Notes: generated from the sequence alone by a model not told the origin. Shown: positions 42,215-52,966, numbered from the stretch's first letter. The stretch is DNA of 64,000 bases from Triangularia verruculosa (GCA_033296885.1 MU863979.1:1-64000), one strand, 5' to 3'. Made by a program: numbers and translations.

Positions 42215-44332
42215 TTACAAATCGCTCTGCCGAGGCCACTCCCCCCTCTCCATCCGATAACTCCTCTCCCTGCCCACCTCCCTCCCGCTGTGATACGACT
42301 CCTGCCAACTGACACTGCTATTCCCAGTGTGAACCCTACTCCCCACCCGGCTCCCACTCCCATCGCCCAATGGCTCCCTCGCCTTCCCCTTGTCATCCCT
42401 GCCAACCACAAACCCAGCAACAGCAGTCCCGTCCTCCTCCTCCTGAGCAGGCCCGAACCCAACCTCCCCCTCGACAACCCCAAATCTCACACCCAACCCC
42501 CCCAGATCAGACGGCAGGTAGCTCTTCGCTGCATCTGCTCCCGTTTTATCTCTCATCCACCCCGTCTGTGAGCTCTTGAGTAGCTCGGAGAGGTTCATCG
42601 TTCTCATCACTGGGATTTGGTGCTTTTTATGCATGACCATATTCCAAAGGGCCGTGATGGTGATGAGGAAGAGGTATAGCAATGGGAGTATCAGGAGGAG
42701 GTAGGCTCTGTCGGTGGAGAGTTTGTTGGTTTCCAGGTTTGAGATGAGCTCCTGCTGTTGCTTGGTTGATGATGCGGAGTGGGAAAAGAGGGATGTTGCT
42801 GTTGCTCCAATGGACATTGAGATGAAGTTCTCTAGACCAGGGATGGTCCAGGTGTTGGTGCCGGAGAGGTCTGATGTTGGGAGGTGGGTGAGGGTGTTGT
42901 TAGAGAAGAGGGGTTGTGAGCCTTCGAGGCTGACTCCGGCGAGAATGGGAGAGGCGGTAAGCCAGAGGAGAGTGGAGGTCAAGTTTGGGAGGTGGGAGAG
43001 AGATGATAGTATTGGGATGTTGGCGTTGTCGGTGTCATAGTGGGGAGGGTCGGGGCCGACGGTGAGGATACCGTCTGTGGCTGTGGTGAGAATTTCACAG
43101 GCTATCGCTGAGACGGTGTCGATGGTTCCGAGGGTGAGGTTGGTGGTTGTTCCGCCGGCGATGGTGCCGTTGAGAGCGGCGAAGATGACTGTGGTGTTGA
43201 TGCTGTTGTTGGAAGGAAACTTGACGTCATCCAAGAAGACGGTGAGATGGGGTTGTGGTTGGAACCAGACTTGTCCCGAGGGCTTGTGGTGAGTGCTGGA
43301 GAGGTTGGTCGTTGTCTTGAAGGCGTTCCATGATAACCCATCTTTCTGTAGTTGTTGGAGTCGTCGGCCTTGGCAGGAGATGACTGTGTCTAAGTTGATT
43401 GCTTTGGCTGTGAAGCTGCCTCGGCTGGAGAGGGTTGATCGGTCAAACAGCCAGTTTCGGAAGTCCGGAAGGGGTTCTGAGAGTGGATCTGAGGCGTAGT
43501 TGTGGTATGCGGACAGGGCTGGCACATGTGCTGAAGATAATGGATTGGCCTGGGTGAAGGGTCTCTCCATCACAGAAGAGGGCAACGACGTAATGTTGCT
43601 TGCGATGGCAACGGACTCCAACCTGGGCGTGTAGGCAGATCCCACAAGAGGAGGCCCTGCCAGAGGAAGAGCGGTAGAAAGAAGACAGATTATGAAGATG
43701 ATGCCGGCAGATACAGAACGGAGAGACATCGCAGCGTCTGGCAAAGACATGACGTTGCCATGGGTCAGGGCCAGGAATCCTTCCAGACCGCGGATCGTGA
43801 ACGGCTGCGTGTGTAACAGAGGCCATAGCGCTGCTTGACAAAGTGAAAGAGAGATGTATGCCAGAGCGGATAAGCCAATAAGATAGACTGTCGTGATGAT
43901 TCCTTGGATGACACCCAGATTCTCTGCCGTCCACAAGTCAACCGAGCGGCAGTCATTCGCCCATGTCGGGCAATGCAGAAGCTGCCTGCTCGTTACCACC
44001 GTGTATACGATCGCCACAACCACAGATATGACACCGATTATCAGGGCAACTGCCAAAGAAAGATGATTTTTGAGGAAAGACAGGAAACCCAACCGTCTCG
44101 GCGCCGGATCTGTGGCACCGAAAACAAAGTTGTGATCAGATGCGAGGCGGCGAAGCTCCCTCGGAGTGGGAGACGTCGCCATGTTGGCGTCGTCTGTATC
44201 GTTGTTGATTGGTTCCCCAGCTGCCGGTAAACCAAGGTTGGGATAAGGAAGTGTAAGGTCCGAGTTGAACTCCTCGCGGAAGATGGATTTGCGAGAAGGG
44301 GCGAGTGACGGGGGCCTGGGTGAGTGGGACAT
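42215..44332 (-). CDS. Multi-pass membrane protein with large glycosylated loop, unknown function
   Basis: 705 residues from the ATG at 44332, single exon. Hydrophobic segments: LSLAVALIIGVISVVVAIVY, LGVIQGIITTVYLIGLSALA, AGIIFIICLLSTALPLAG and YLLLILPLLYLFLITITALW. The roughly 350-residue stretch between the third and fourth is rich in N-x-S/T sequons, so it is probably extracellular. The C-terminal tail (about 600-705) is charged, Gly/Arg/Ser-rich and probably disordered. The layout is typical of lineage-specific fungal surface proteins; no family is recognised. Confidence 0.8.
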   Translation of the reverse strand: MSHSPRPPSLAPSRKSIFREEFNSDLTLPYPNLGLPAAGEPINNDTDDANMATSPTPRELRRLASDHNFVFGATDPAPRRLGFLSFLKNHLSLAVALIIGVISVVVAIVYTVVTSRQLLHCPTWANDCRSVDLWTAENLGVIQGIITTVYLIGLSALAYISLSLCQAALWPLLHTQPFTIRGLEGFLALTHGNVMSLPDAAMSLRSVSAGIIFIICLLSTALPLAGPPLVGSAYTPRLESVAIASNITSLPSSVMERPFTQANPLSSAHVPALSAYHNYASDPLSEPLPDFRNWLFDRSTLSSRGSFTAKAINLDTVISCQGRRLQQLQKDGLSWNAFKTTTNLSSTHHKPSGQVWFQPQPHLTVFLDDVKFPSNNSINTTVIFAALNGTIAGGTTTNLTLGTIDTVSAIACEILTTATDGILTVGPDPPHYDTDNANIPILSSLSHLPNLTSTLLWLTASPILAGVSLEGSQPLFSNNTLTHLPTSDLSGTNTWTIPGLENFISMSIGATATSLFSHSASSTKQQQELISNLETNKLSTDRAYLLLILPLLYLFLITITALWNMVMHKKHQIPVMRTMNLSELLKSSQTGWMRDKTGADAAKSYLPSDLGGLGVRFGVVEGEVGFGPAQEEEDGTAVAGFVVGRDDKGKAREPLGDGSGSRVGSRVHTGNSSVSWQESYHSGREVGRERSYRMERGEWPRQSDL

Positions 44333-45192
44333 GAAAGAGATGGGGACAACTCCTAAGGAACAAAGCCTCAATGGGGAAAGGAAATCTCGAAAGACAACAA
44401 GCTGGACTGAGTTGGGGAAAGAAGTTCAACGAGACACAAAAGTCCTAGCCATTCTCAATGTGGGTGATAGCAGTGCTGGGCGGCCATGTACCCAGCAACA
44501 TGGTAGAGACCGTGCCACTGTACGTGGCAGCGGGGCCCCCAATGAAACTAGAACACCCAGGTGCAACGAGGTTGTGTGGTCGATGGTATTGCACATTTGA
44601 GAAGTAGGTACTTCTAGTTGCTCCTCAAAATTGAGGAGCAAGCAACCTGGAAGGCTTTGGGCAGCGAAAATGTAAAAGAACTGAGGTGCAAAATATCGTC
44701 GGCCAAGGTATTGCGTGCACATTTGGGAGATCCGCATCTTGTCCCTCAATTTTGAGGAGCAAGAAAGTGTCTTGGCACGCCCTGGACAAAAAAGAGTGGC
44801 ACTGCAAAGTGGGAATACAGCATGAAAAGATAGTCAACAGGCCTGAAAAGATAGTTAATACGCCTTGAAAGCAAGTTAAATGGCCTTAATAAATATCCAG
44901 AATACCTTAAAACATACCTTTAACGTATTAAAAGATAGTAATAAGCCTTAAAAAGATAGTTGTCAGGCCTTTTCTACTATATCCCGGCTTGCAGTACCGA
45001 TTATTTTGTCCATTGCGTGCTTGGGCATCGTCGGCACCGAAGATCTGGAAAAAAAAGAGTTGCCGATTGCGCTGGCAACTGCCAAGTGTCAGTCTTCGAG
45101 AGGCTTCGTTTTGGGCCAATGGGGGAGAATACAAGGTTGTTCTGCATGACGCATGATGTGTGCTCTTATTGGCTCGTACCGAGGGCCTTTTC
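44333..45192. repeat. Repeat-rich intergenic region (palindromic pair and degenerate minisatellite)
   Basis: 44585-44641 and 44707-44762 are diverged direct copies of a segment of about 56 bp that starts GGTATTGC. Each ends in an inverted-repeat core, TTGCTCCTCAAAATTGAGGA and its equivalent. From 44823 to 44970 runs a degenerate tandem repeat of about 21-22 bp with the theme GAAAAGATAGTTAA-GGCCTT. No gene is supported. Confidence 0.65.
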
Positions 45193-45615
45193 TCAGTTTG
45201 ACAGATACTGTCTCAGTGTCGGCGGCGACGAGGCTGATGATACCTCTCTGGTATGGACCGCGAGGTAGCCTGGGTCGTTGATGGACGATCCAGAGCGGAT
45301 GCTCGGTCTGCTCTCGTCATCGCTCGAGTTGTACCACCTCCTGGCGTACCACCCATCCCAACCGTTCTCACGGGTTTCGCGCTTGTGGAAATCTCGTCTG
45401 CTCCGGTAATAGCAGCTGCGACATATCCATGGAATCATGTGCGGCTCTGTCAACATCTCTTGTACTCTGCATTTCCGCGAGCCTGTGTTGCTACTGAAGT
45501 CAAAGTTCGGGTTGGCATCGCATATTATTCTGGTTCTGCATCGCTCCACGAGACGAGGTCTGAGTCCGACCTGAGGGCAGCCGCAGCGGTAGTATTGATC
45601 GGCGTAGAGGCACAT
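45193..45615 (-). CDS. Small Cys-rich protein of unknown function
   Basis: 140 residues, single exon, ATG at 45615. Eight Cys lie in the first 70 residues (2, 11, 13, 26, 32, 49, 65, 68), in CGC and CRSC groups that could bind zinc. There is no signal peptide. The second half is charged and Ser-rich. A 155-codon open frame on the opposite strand overlaps it but lacks protein-like features. Confidence 0.55.
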   Translation of the reverse strand: MCLYADQYYRCGCPQVGLRPRLVERCRTRIICDANPNFDFSSNTGSRKCRVQEMLTEPHMIPWICRSCYYRSRRDFHKRETRENGWDGWYARRWYNSSDDESRPSIRSGSSINDPGYLAVHTREVSSASSPPTLRQYLSN

Positions 45616-46383
45616 CGTGGCCCTGTTCTGTCAATGACCAGTGGGGGGCTTATAGGGTCTGCTCGGTTTTGCTGTCGTGGATCAAGTGTGGCTGCGGGGT
45701 TCGATATCGTGGCGTATTGATGGTTTATGATGGGACGGGATATGTTGCGGCACAGAAGTGATTTATGTACCGGAAAATGTAATGACTCTTGTTGCAGTCA
45801 AAGATGTTTGAAGCAGGCAGCTGTGAAAGATTTTTCGTCGTTGTAGGGGAAGGGCTTTCACACCCCAAACCGCCCTCAGAGGCTTTCGGACAACCTTTGC
45901 GGAGGCGTCGCCAGCTTCTTCCTTTCCCCACTGAGGCTTCTTCGCCGTGAGATTCACCAAGGGCATCTCAACAACAGGAGAGGCACCAGGCGATGCCAAT
46001 TGATGCACTTGGGATACATGTTTGTAGAGTACCAAACCAAGTACCAATAATTAGGTATGGAGAGAACTGCGCAAAATAAGAGGATCACTGAGGGCTTCAG
46101 AGCATACGAAGAATCATCAGATTATTTCGTACCTACGTAAGTGGAAAGTCAAATAACCTCAGAGAGATGATAACGGCGGTGGAAACAAACTCCATTTTCG
46201 GTTCCGTGGCGCATGGAGGCCGGAAACGATGACGCGAGGAACCGGAACTTTGAAACCTTGTTTGAGGATAAGATAACGCTGTGTGGTGAAATACCTCAAG
46301 GCGCTTGTTTATCTCCTTCTCCTTCCATGAATCTTTTCGTCCAACACGTAAGTTTTCTCAGCGGTACCCACCAACAACGCAAG
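45616..46383. other. Intergenic region between divergent genes
   Basis: 768 bp. The frame of the next gene is open from 46213 but the good start is at 46384. No repeats or RNA genes recognised. Confidence 0.4.
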
Positions 46384-47109
46384 ATGTCTGAATACAAGGC
46401 CCCATGGCCCAGAGGATTTGGAATCTTCCTCGAGGCATTTTTCCTCGTCTTCTATTTTTTCATGTTAAGTCTTTACATTTGCGCCAAATTCCTACCACTC
46501 CGTGACCCAGACGAACTCTCTACTTCAGAGTCTCCGTTTGAATCCACCGCGCAAGCGAGGCGCATACAAATCAAGGAGGCCTCTGAAGCGGTCGTTTGTC
46601 CCAAACTCATCAAAAGGGTCCAAGAAAGCAACGAAATGGAGGGGAGGAATAGCGTTTCATCCAGACTAGGCCGCGCACTCCGGGCCAGAATCAAGGATCT
46701 TCTTCAACGGTACCCCTGGATTAGAGCGCCGGCGACGAAGTTTAAAGAAGTGCGCTCAAAGCATCCTCGGTTCTTTACTTGCTTGGTAATTGTCGCCGGT
46801 GTCTTCGTGCTCGGAGATTACCTTTTCCTAATTATCAACGGAATTCTTGTTGGACCGACAACCTTTCATTATGCCTTTGAGACTTTAGTACTCCTCATCT
46901 TTGCCATCTTGGGCCTTGCTTTACTCTTCAACACTATTTACGACAGAAGGGAGAGTCGTCGATACGAAGCTAAAATTGCGAAGGAGATGGCACATCACAT
47001 ATGCGTTACGGAAAAGGGGTGTGTTGAATACGTCAAGGGCGGGGAGGAACTGAAACCATCAGAGGAACAAGGGGAGCGGGAGAAGACAGAGAAGAAGGAG
47101 GACGTCTAA
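46384..47109 (+). CDS. Small multi-pass membrane protein, unknown function
   Basis: 241 residues from the ATG at 46384, preceded by AACGCAAG; upstream in-frame ATGs exist but the sequence there is not membrane-protein-like. Hydrophobic segments: FLEAFFLVFYFFMLSLYICA, FTCLVIVAGVFVLGDYLFLI and ETLVLLIFAILGLALLF. The C-terminus is a Glu/Lys-rich charged tail. No family recognised. Confidence 0.65.
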   Translation: MSEYKAPWPRGFGIFLEAFFLVFYFFMLSLYICAKFLPLRDPDELSTSESPFESTAQARRIQIKEASEAVVCPKLIKRVQESNEMEGRNSVSSRLGRALRARIKDLLQRYPWIRAPATKFKEVRSKHPRFFTCLVIVAGVFVLGDYLFLIINGILVGPTTFHYAFETLVLLIFAILGLALLFNTIYDRRESRRYEAKIAKEMAHHICVTEKGCVEYVKGGEELKPSEEQGEREKTEKKEDV

Positions 47110-48082
47110 GGGGCTTGGCAAAGGTGGTTCACGGCGTTTGACACAGTTGGAATAAAGACAATTGACCTTGTGAGAACGGCTGAATGTCAGCGCAAGGCTC
47201 TGGTGAGCGTGCTTGTGGCCCACTTGTTCTGCATTTCGTCTTCCTTATTGGTAGCTGCAGCCACTGCCATGTCTTCACTTGGAACCAATCCAATACTAGG
47301 CGCGGCTTGTCTAGTGCAACTCGTTTATCTGCTCCCATTTGGAATTCCAATGGATTTTTGCCACGACGGTGGAGTCATTTCTTGCTTCTGTGTAACAAGT
47401 TGCTTCTGGTTTGAAAACATTGGGCCGGGTTGATATTTTGCGCTATGCGCGCTTTATCCCGCAGCACCCACCTCATGTCAGGCTCCTATCAGATGGACCC
47501 GTAGAGCCCAGAATGGTAAGAGTCACGCGCAGCTCTGGACCCTGGTCCTGCAGGGACACTGTTACACACTCCTAGCAAAAAGCACACAGAACATTGTTTC
47601 TACGGGCTCGCTCATGGCTAGCGTCATTCCTTCTATGTCACGGTAAAGAAATGGAGCCGAATCGTGGAATGGGGTCTCTATGCCCAACCAACCCGACAGA
47701 TCTTAACCATGCTGCTGGCATCTGTGGGTTCTATCTTGATGGAGTGTATCGACGCTGCCTTGGTTTTGGTCTTCCCCGTGATCATTTTGCATCATCCGGA
47801 GCCTCAAGAAATGGCGTTCTTTCATAATGAGTTCAGTGCCTAACTTCTAAGCAATGACTGGGTACCTGGGTACTTGAGCCACTTGGCCTGTTCAGGGGTT
47901 CAGGGGTTGCTTTCTCTGATACCTGACAGAGCCTCATGGTGAAACTATAAACAAACCGACACTCCTGTGTAGGTAGATTGCTATATCAGCAGGCATTCCA
48001 TGAAAATTCATCTTCTCGGCCACCATAGTTTCACCTCATTCTTCTCATCTTCAAATTTCCCCGATTTCTCGCCGACACTGCA
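47110..48082. other. Intergenic region upstream of the HET gene
   Basis: 973 bp without a supported gene or repeat. Confidence 0.4.
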
Positions 48083-50962
48083 ATGGGCTTCTTCAGTAGC
48101 AGCAAAAGCCGATCCTCTGGACGCGAACAAAGCTCTTGGGGGTCCTTTCTGCATAAATGCAAGAAAGTCTGCAAGAACGTAGCGGCATCTGTTGCGGAGA
48201 CGATAGCCACTCCCCTGGTCCGACACGCCACCAAGAAAATCGTCCGCCGCATCGACGAAGCCTCGCGTGCCATCGCGCCTGTCGCCTATTATCCCGTCAA
48301 CCATGTCATCCTCCCCGCCGCCCACGCAGTCGCCATTCCGGTCGTCTATGTCTCTGCTCCAGTCATCCGCAAAAGCACCGCCTTCATCGACAAGGTAAAC
48401 TCATGGGCCTTCCGCAACATAGTCAAGCCGCTCTACAAGAAAGCATTGGTGCCCATTCTGCGACGTCTCCGCCCACCCTTCATTGAGAAAGTCATTTTCC
48501 CTGCTGTCCAAAAGGTTGCAAGGGCTCTTGATCGTGCCCTTGTCAGGCCGATTGCCCATGGACTTGTACCGCCAGTTGCTCGGGACATTTTTGGCCTTGC
48601 TGCGATGAGCCTCCTCGAACGCGTCTCTCGAGATTCCGGCAAGGCCTCGCTGAAGACAGAGGCGAGGGAGTCTCTCTTCCCGGAGCCGGAGCCTGCCGAC
48701 GATGCACCCCAATATATTGAGGCACCTTCACCACCACCGCCACCCGCCCCAACACCCCGCCCCACCAGAGAGGGACCTTCCGGGCAGGGCCTTGTGCAGC
48801 TTGTCCTTGAGAAATTTGGCGTCCAACCCGAGACTCGCATGAGCAGCATTTTCACCGACTTTGTCCTCTCCAATGGTGATGAGCAGGAGCCCGCCTCTTT
48901 TTCTTTGTTGTGCAACCGATGCAGGAATCATGACTTCCATTCTGGACCAGCGGCTTCCGAAGCCATACAGCCGAACTATTGCACGGTCTCTGACCTCCTT
49001 CGGTCAATCAAGGGTGGATGCCGCTTGTGCTCGCTGGTTTTTGAAACGTTGGACCTGCCAAAAGATGGGAGTTCGCCAGGTAAAAGGGTATCAGTCGAGA
49101 CTTGGGTCGAGCCAGGGCGACAAGACGGTGGCCTCGGGTATCTTGACCGCATCAAGATTTCTACGGAGGAAGGGGATGGATTCAAGGACAAATACCTTTC
49201 GTTTATGGCACATGGTGAGTGCATACATCCATACCTTACTTGGGCCTCCCGTCCACTGTTTATAGCTCTGAGAGCTAACCAACCATATCAAACAGTTCCT
49301 TCGGGTGACGAAAGGGTAGCGGGTCTCCTAAAAGCGTACCTGTCTCCAAGCTCCGACCCCTCCCTCTCAATCGACTTTGTGCGCACGTGGCAAAAGACTT
49401 GTAAAGAGTCTCATGGTGACCACTGCAGCAACCGCCTGGTGGGCGACCCCATCAAGAACGCCAGCTTCAAGTTCAAGACCCCATTCAGACTCGTCGACAT
49501 CATTGACGAGAGAATCGAGGAAAATCCTGAAGACACTTGCGAGTATGTTGCGTTGAGCTACACTTGGGGTGACGTGAGTCCAGAGAGTAAGAAGATGCAA
49601 AAGCCTACCCTCAAGGACAACATCCGAGGACGAACAGACCCGCAAGGACTCGCACCTGTGCTCGGGTCAGACACGCTGCCGGCTGTTTACAGGGACACGA
49701 TTCAGCTGGCGAAGCGACTTGGCTATCGCTACATCTGGGTTGACGCCTGGTGCAATGTCCAAGACGACGACCTGGGCCTTCAAAGACAGATTGCCAACAT
49801 GGGTTACATCTTTCAGAACGCGGACCTCACCATCGGAGCTGCCACCGGGCGGGCCAAAGACTCTTCTTTGTTCGCAAATCCGAGATCTCTGGCACAACCT
49901 TTCCTCATCTACACGACCATCGACGGTGAGAAACATCCAGTGATCATCTCCCGGCAGCTGGAAGAGGTCCCCTCGATCCTCGACACTCGCATCTGGGTAT
50001 TTCAGGAGAAACTTCTCTCCCGTCGCACTGTGGAGTTTGGGCCGGCATACACCACCTGGAAGTGCACCCAAGAGACGGCAACGTCTCTCCCAGTATCACA
50101 GTCCCTACCAGCCGCGGAAGGCGACCCTCTCGAGATTGACACCTCTACCCAGAAACTTCAGGTCTGGCTCCGCGCTCTCGCGGGACTGAACAGCGGAGCT
50201 CGGGTAGCGTTTAGTCCCGAGTTTGCCGCTGCATGGTACTCGGCTGTGCGCAACTACACAAAACGCAGCTGGTCTATCCGCGAGGATCAGATCCCCGCCC
50301 TGATGGGTTTGGCCACGGTGATTGAACGTCACATGGGCTGGCGCCATCGGGCCGGTCTTTGGCAGGAGGACATGCCCTACGGGCTGAGTTGGTACAGGGA
50401 CAAGGAGCCGGCTCGCGTGGATGTGCTCAGCAACATGAGGCACGATGCGGACTGCGCGCCAACTTGGTCCTGGGCTTCTCGGGCCAATGGTCCCGTGTCT
50501 TTTTGGCCAAGAGCTGACGTTGAGCGCGACTTGGTGGCTTGTTGGAAGGCGACCTGGGTGTGGCCAACATTGAAGGATTATCAACGCCGGATCATCTTGG
50601 CTGGTGAAGTCGTGGAGGCGAGCATCTGCCAGAAGGTTAACGACGATGATTATGATTGGATGCAGAGGGTCGATAACCGAAATATTACTCCGGTTGAGAT
50701 CCAGGGCGTCAGGGCGGGTTATGCGATGCTGGATGCACCGATGGATCTGAAAGCTGTCAGCATTTTGCCACTGTTCACACTGCGGCCAGACAGCAAACAT
50801 GGTGCTTGGGGAGTTGGCTTGGCTTTGATCGGATTTGTGCAGGGTAGTAGCTGTTACTATAAACGTGTTGGGTTGGTTGTGTTGACGAAGAAGGTGGGAA
50901 CGGATTACGACTTCACCGAGTTTGATGAGGAGGATGATGAGCACAAGATTATTCTTGCATGA
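48083..50962 (+). CDS. HET-domain protein with novel N-terminal amphipathic region
   Basis: The frame is open throughout (959 codons), but a well-formed 81-nt in-frame intron at 49215-49295 (GTGAGT, GCTAACC branch, AAACAG) probably gives 932 residues. About 459-560 is the heterokaryon-incompatibility (HET) domain: YVALSYTWGD, LPAVYRDTIQLAKRLGYRYIWVDAWCNVQDDD and the QNADLTIGAATG end. The usual DSLCIIQ is here DAWCNVQ. A Cys-rich block (CNRCRNH, CRLC) precedes it. The first 180 residues are basic and amphipathic with recurring V-x-x-P spacing (VNHVILPAAHAVAIPVVYV, VKPLYKKALVPILRRLRPP), then a Pro-rich linker. HET proteins trigger cell death on non-self encounter; the N-terminus could be a membrane-binding module (inference). 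Confidence 0.85.
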   Translation: MGFFSSSKSRSSGREQSSWGSFLHKCKKVCKNVAASVAETIATPLVRHATKKIVRRIDEASRAIAPVAYYPVNHVILPAAHAVAIPVVYVSAPVIRKSTAFIDKVNSWAFRNIVKPLYKKALVPILRRLRPPFIEKVIFPAVQKVARALDRALVRPIAHGLVPPVARDIFGLAAMSLLERVSRDSGKASLKTEARESLFPEPEPADDAPQYIEAPSPPPPPAPTPRPTREGPSGQGLVQLVLEKFGVQPETRMSSIFTDFVLSNGDEQEPASFSLLCNRCRNHDFHSGPAASEAIQPNYCTVSDLLRSIKGGCRLCSLVFETLDLPKDGSSPGKRVSVETWVEPGRQDGGLGYLDRIKISTEEGDGFKDKYLSFMAHGECIHPYLTWASRPLFIALRANQPYQTVPSGDERVAGLLKAYLSPSSDPSLSIDFVRTWQKTCKESHGDHCSNRLVGDPIKNASFKFKTPFRLVDIIDERIEENPEDTCEYVALSYTWGDVSPESKKMQKPTLKDNIRGRTDPQGLAPVLGSDTLPAVYRDTIQLAKRLGYRYIWVDAWCNVQDDDLGLQRQIANMGYIFQNADLTIGAATGRAKDSSLFANPRSLAQPFLIYTTIDGEKHPVIISRQLEEVPSILDTRIWVFQEKLLSRRTVEFGPAYTTWKCTQETATSLPVSQSLPAAEGDPLEIDTSTQKLQVWLRALAGLNSGARVAFSPEFAAAWYSAVRNYTKRSWSIREDQIPALMGLATVIERHMGWRHRAGLWQEDMPYGLSWYRDKEPARVDVLSNMRHDADCAPTWSWASRANGPVSFWPRADVERDLVACWKATWVWPTLKDYQRRIILAGEVVEASICQKVNDDDYDWMQRVDNRNITPVEIQGVRAGYAMLDAPMDLKAVSILPLFTLRPDSKHGAWGVGLALIGFVQGSSCYYKRVGLVVLTKKVGTDYDFTEFDEEDDEHKIILA

Positions 50963-52327
50963 AGATGGGCAAGGTGGACGCCAACCAGGTGGGGTGTCAA
51001 AGGGATAAAGATATCCGGTCATTTTGAACGATACCTATAGATATTTGAAGTAGAACAGAAGTAAGGTATTTAGAAACGTGAAAGGTTAACTACCTACCTA
51101 CTGAGCTATTAATATCTACGTAAAGCGATCTCTTCACAAACATACTTACTAGAATACCTACGGTCAACTTCCAGCATAGCTCCTGTGCCTCGACCACAAG
51201 ATCCCTCAACATCACCCTCCCAAAAATCACAATCCATCATAGACGCTTCAAATTCAACCCCTAGACAAAATACGTGGGTAGGATCCCACGTCTTGGATGG
51301 AAAAACTAGCAAGAATAAGTAGGTAGGTACTCACCCAAAGCTGGAATGGGAATCGCTTAAACACCGAAACATGTAGACGGAGAAGGACCGCAAATCGAAT
51401 TTCAAATTCCTCCAAGTCTCAGGCCGGAGTATTCTAACCTGGCCGGCCGCACTTGCATCGCTAATCTTGGCAAAAAGACGGTACCAGATTGCCCCTACGA
51501 CGATCACCACTGTCAACCACGAGCCTAGATCTTTTATCCTAGCTTACCAACTCTATCAATCTTGATCTTTCGCTATCGATTTCCACTTCCACCGTCCCCA
51601 TCGTCATGACCTCTCGCACCGGTAACCAAATCTGGCCATCACCAATCTACCTCTGCTCATCAACCCGTCAAAGAGTAATTGCTTACCTATGTCTCACTTC
51701 CTCAACGTTATACAAAGACGCAGAACCCCCTCTTTCGGTACCACATCGTTGAACCTGTAGCCCAGAACTCAGCCGCACTGCTAAGGCTGGGCAGATCATC
51801 GTTGATATTAGGCGGCAGCTGAGCTGGGTAACGTTTAGCGAATGGGCAGAGAGGGCACCAATCACTCAGCCGCATTAGACGATCGAGCTTCCGTCTTGAG
51901 TAGGAGATTGAGACAGTCGCATGCCGGTACACCTTACCTTATGTTGTTGAAGTCTGGAAAAAGAGAAGATCGTGACATAATGACTCTGGTTTCACAGGCG
52001 GAATCAGCGGGTTGATGTTGACCCGGGAGTTAAGGGGTTGATGATCTTGACGCAGACTGAGACCGAGAGTGGCATGGCAGTGAGGAGGAGGATGTAGAGG
52101 TATGATGGTTAGGAGGGAAAATGGTGTATATAAACCCTGCGATGTCCTCATCGTTCTAGGCTTGAAGTTGTCCATCAGCATCAGACTTAGGTACACTCAA
52201 GCAATCTAGACAACCAACCAGAACTAACAACACTCTTACAACAACTCATCGGTGAGTCTTTGACCAAGTCCACAACCCATCTTATGTTCTTTGTCACATC
52301 ACTAACTTTTCTCTGTGATTTCAGAAA
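50963..52327. other. Intergenic region; promoter and 5' UTR of the secreted-protein gene
   Basis: 1.37 kb. Open frames on the minus strand at 51109-51516 do not splice in frame and are not supported. The right end holds a TATA box and a 5' UTR intron listed separately. Confidence 0.5.
52127..52134 (+). promoter_or_regulatory. TATA box of the secreted-protein gene
   Basis: TATATAAA about 200 bp upstream of the start codon. Allowing for the 73-nt 5' UTR intron this leaves a leader of ordinary length. Confidence 0.6.
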
Positions 52328-52678
52328 ATGAAGGTCTCCACCGTCATCGCCGTCCCCGTCGCTTTCGCCATCGGCGCTTCCGCCCAGCTGGCCCAGTGCC
52401 AGGCTGCCTGTCGCGGTGGCGAGGAAGCTGTCAACCGCTTCTGCCGCACTCTCAGGGACGCTCGCCTTCGTGCCGGTTGCTGGGCCCTTGCCGTGGGCGT
52501 CGGATCATCCCTTGGCCAGACCGCCTGCCTCAACTGGTGCTACTGGCAGTACGGAGCACTCAAGCGCGATGTTGTGGATGTCTTGGAGGGCCGTGGAGAG
52601 GTTTCCCTTGCTAGCGACTTTGCTTTGACCGGATTGGAGGCTGAGAAGCGCGGTGTTGAGGTTGAGTGGACTGCCTAA
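52328..52678 (+). CDS. Small secreted Cys-rich protein (effector-like)
   Basis: 116 residues. A classic signal peptide occupies 1-19 (MKVSTVIAVPVAFAIGASA, cleavage before QL). Six Cys follow (24, 28, 39, 51, 67, 71), enough for three disulfides, and then an acidic tail. The 5' leader has an intron at 52252-52324 (GTGAGT, CACTAAC branch, TTTCAG) ending three bases before the ATG, plus a strong TATA box, features of a well-expressed gene. Size, secretion and Cys content fit fungal small secreted proteins; the Cys spacing does not match hydrophobins, which have eight Cys with a CC pair. Confidence 0.8.
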   Translation: MKVSTVIAVPVAFAIGASAQLAQCQAACRGGEEAVNRFCRTLRDARLRAGCWALAVGVGSSLGQTACLNWCYWQYGALKRDVVDVLEGRGEVSLASDFALTGLEAEKRGVEVEWTA

Positions 52679-52966
52679 GTTTGCAATCGTGTCTTGGAAT
52701 CAGGTACCTGGTCTGTGCTACAGGATCATGTCGGCTAGATCTACTCAGAAATGTAACAGAATTGTCTGCTTTATATTGTACCGAGATGTAGCGAAATCCC
52801 TGAACTTCTGCTAGCATTTAAGGCCTTCACCTATTTGGGCGTACTGGGCTTCTAGTTACCTACTAACGCTGCCAAAAGGCTTATCACTACTGATTCTGGT
52901 AGACGATGATGTGTTTCAACAGCGGACGTGACAAACAGAAATGACTACCTGATCTGGGTAGGTACT

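Noticed and set aside
45253..45720. 155-codon plus-strand open frame
   Set aside because: Overlaps the Cys-rich minus-strand gene, which has the better protein features; retained only as an alternative.
50105..51022. 305-codon minus-strand open frame
   Set aside because: Antisense to the 3' half of the HET-domain gene.
51109..51516. Possible two-exon minus-strand gene (frames at 51516-51331 and 51312-51109)
   Set aside because: The GTGAGT donor and TCTAG acceptor are present, but the phases do not match and the join gives an immediate stop.
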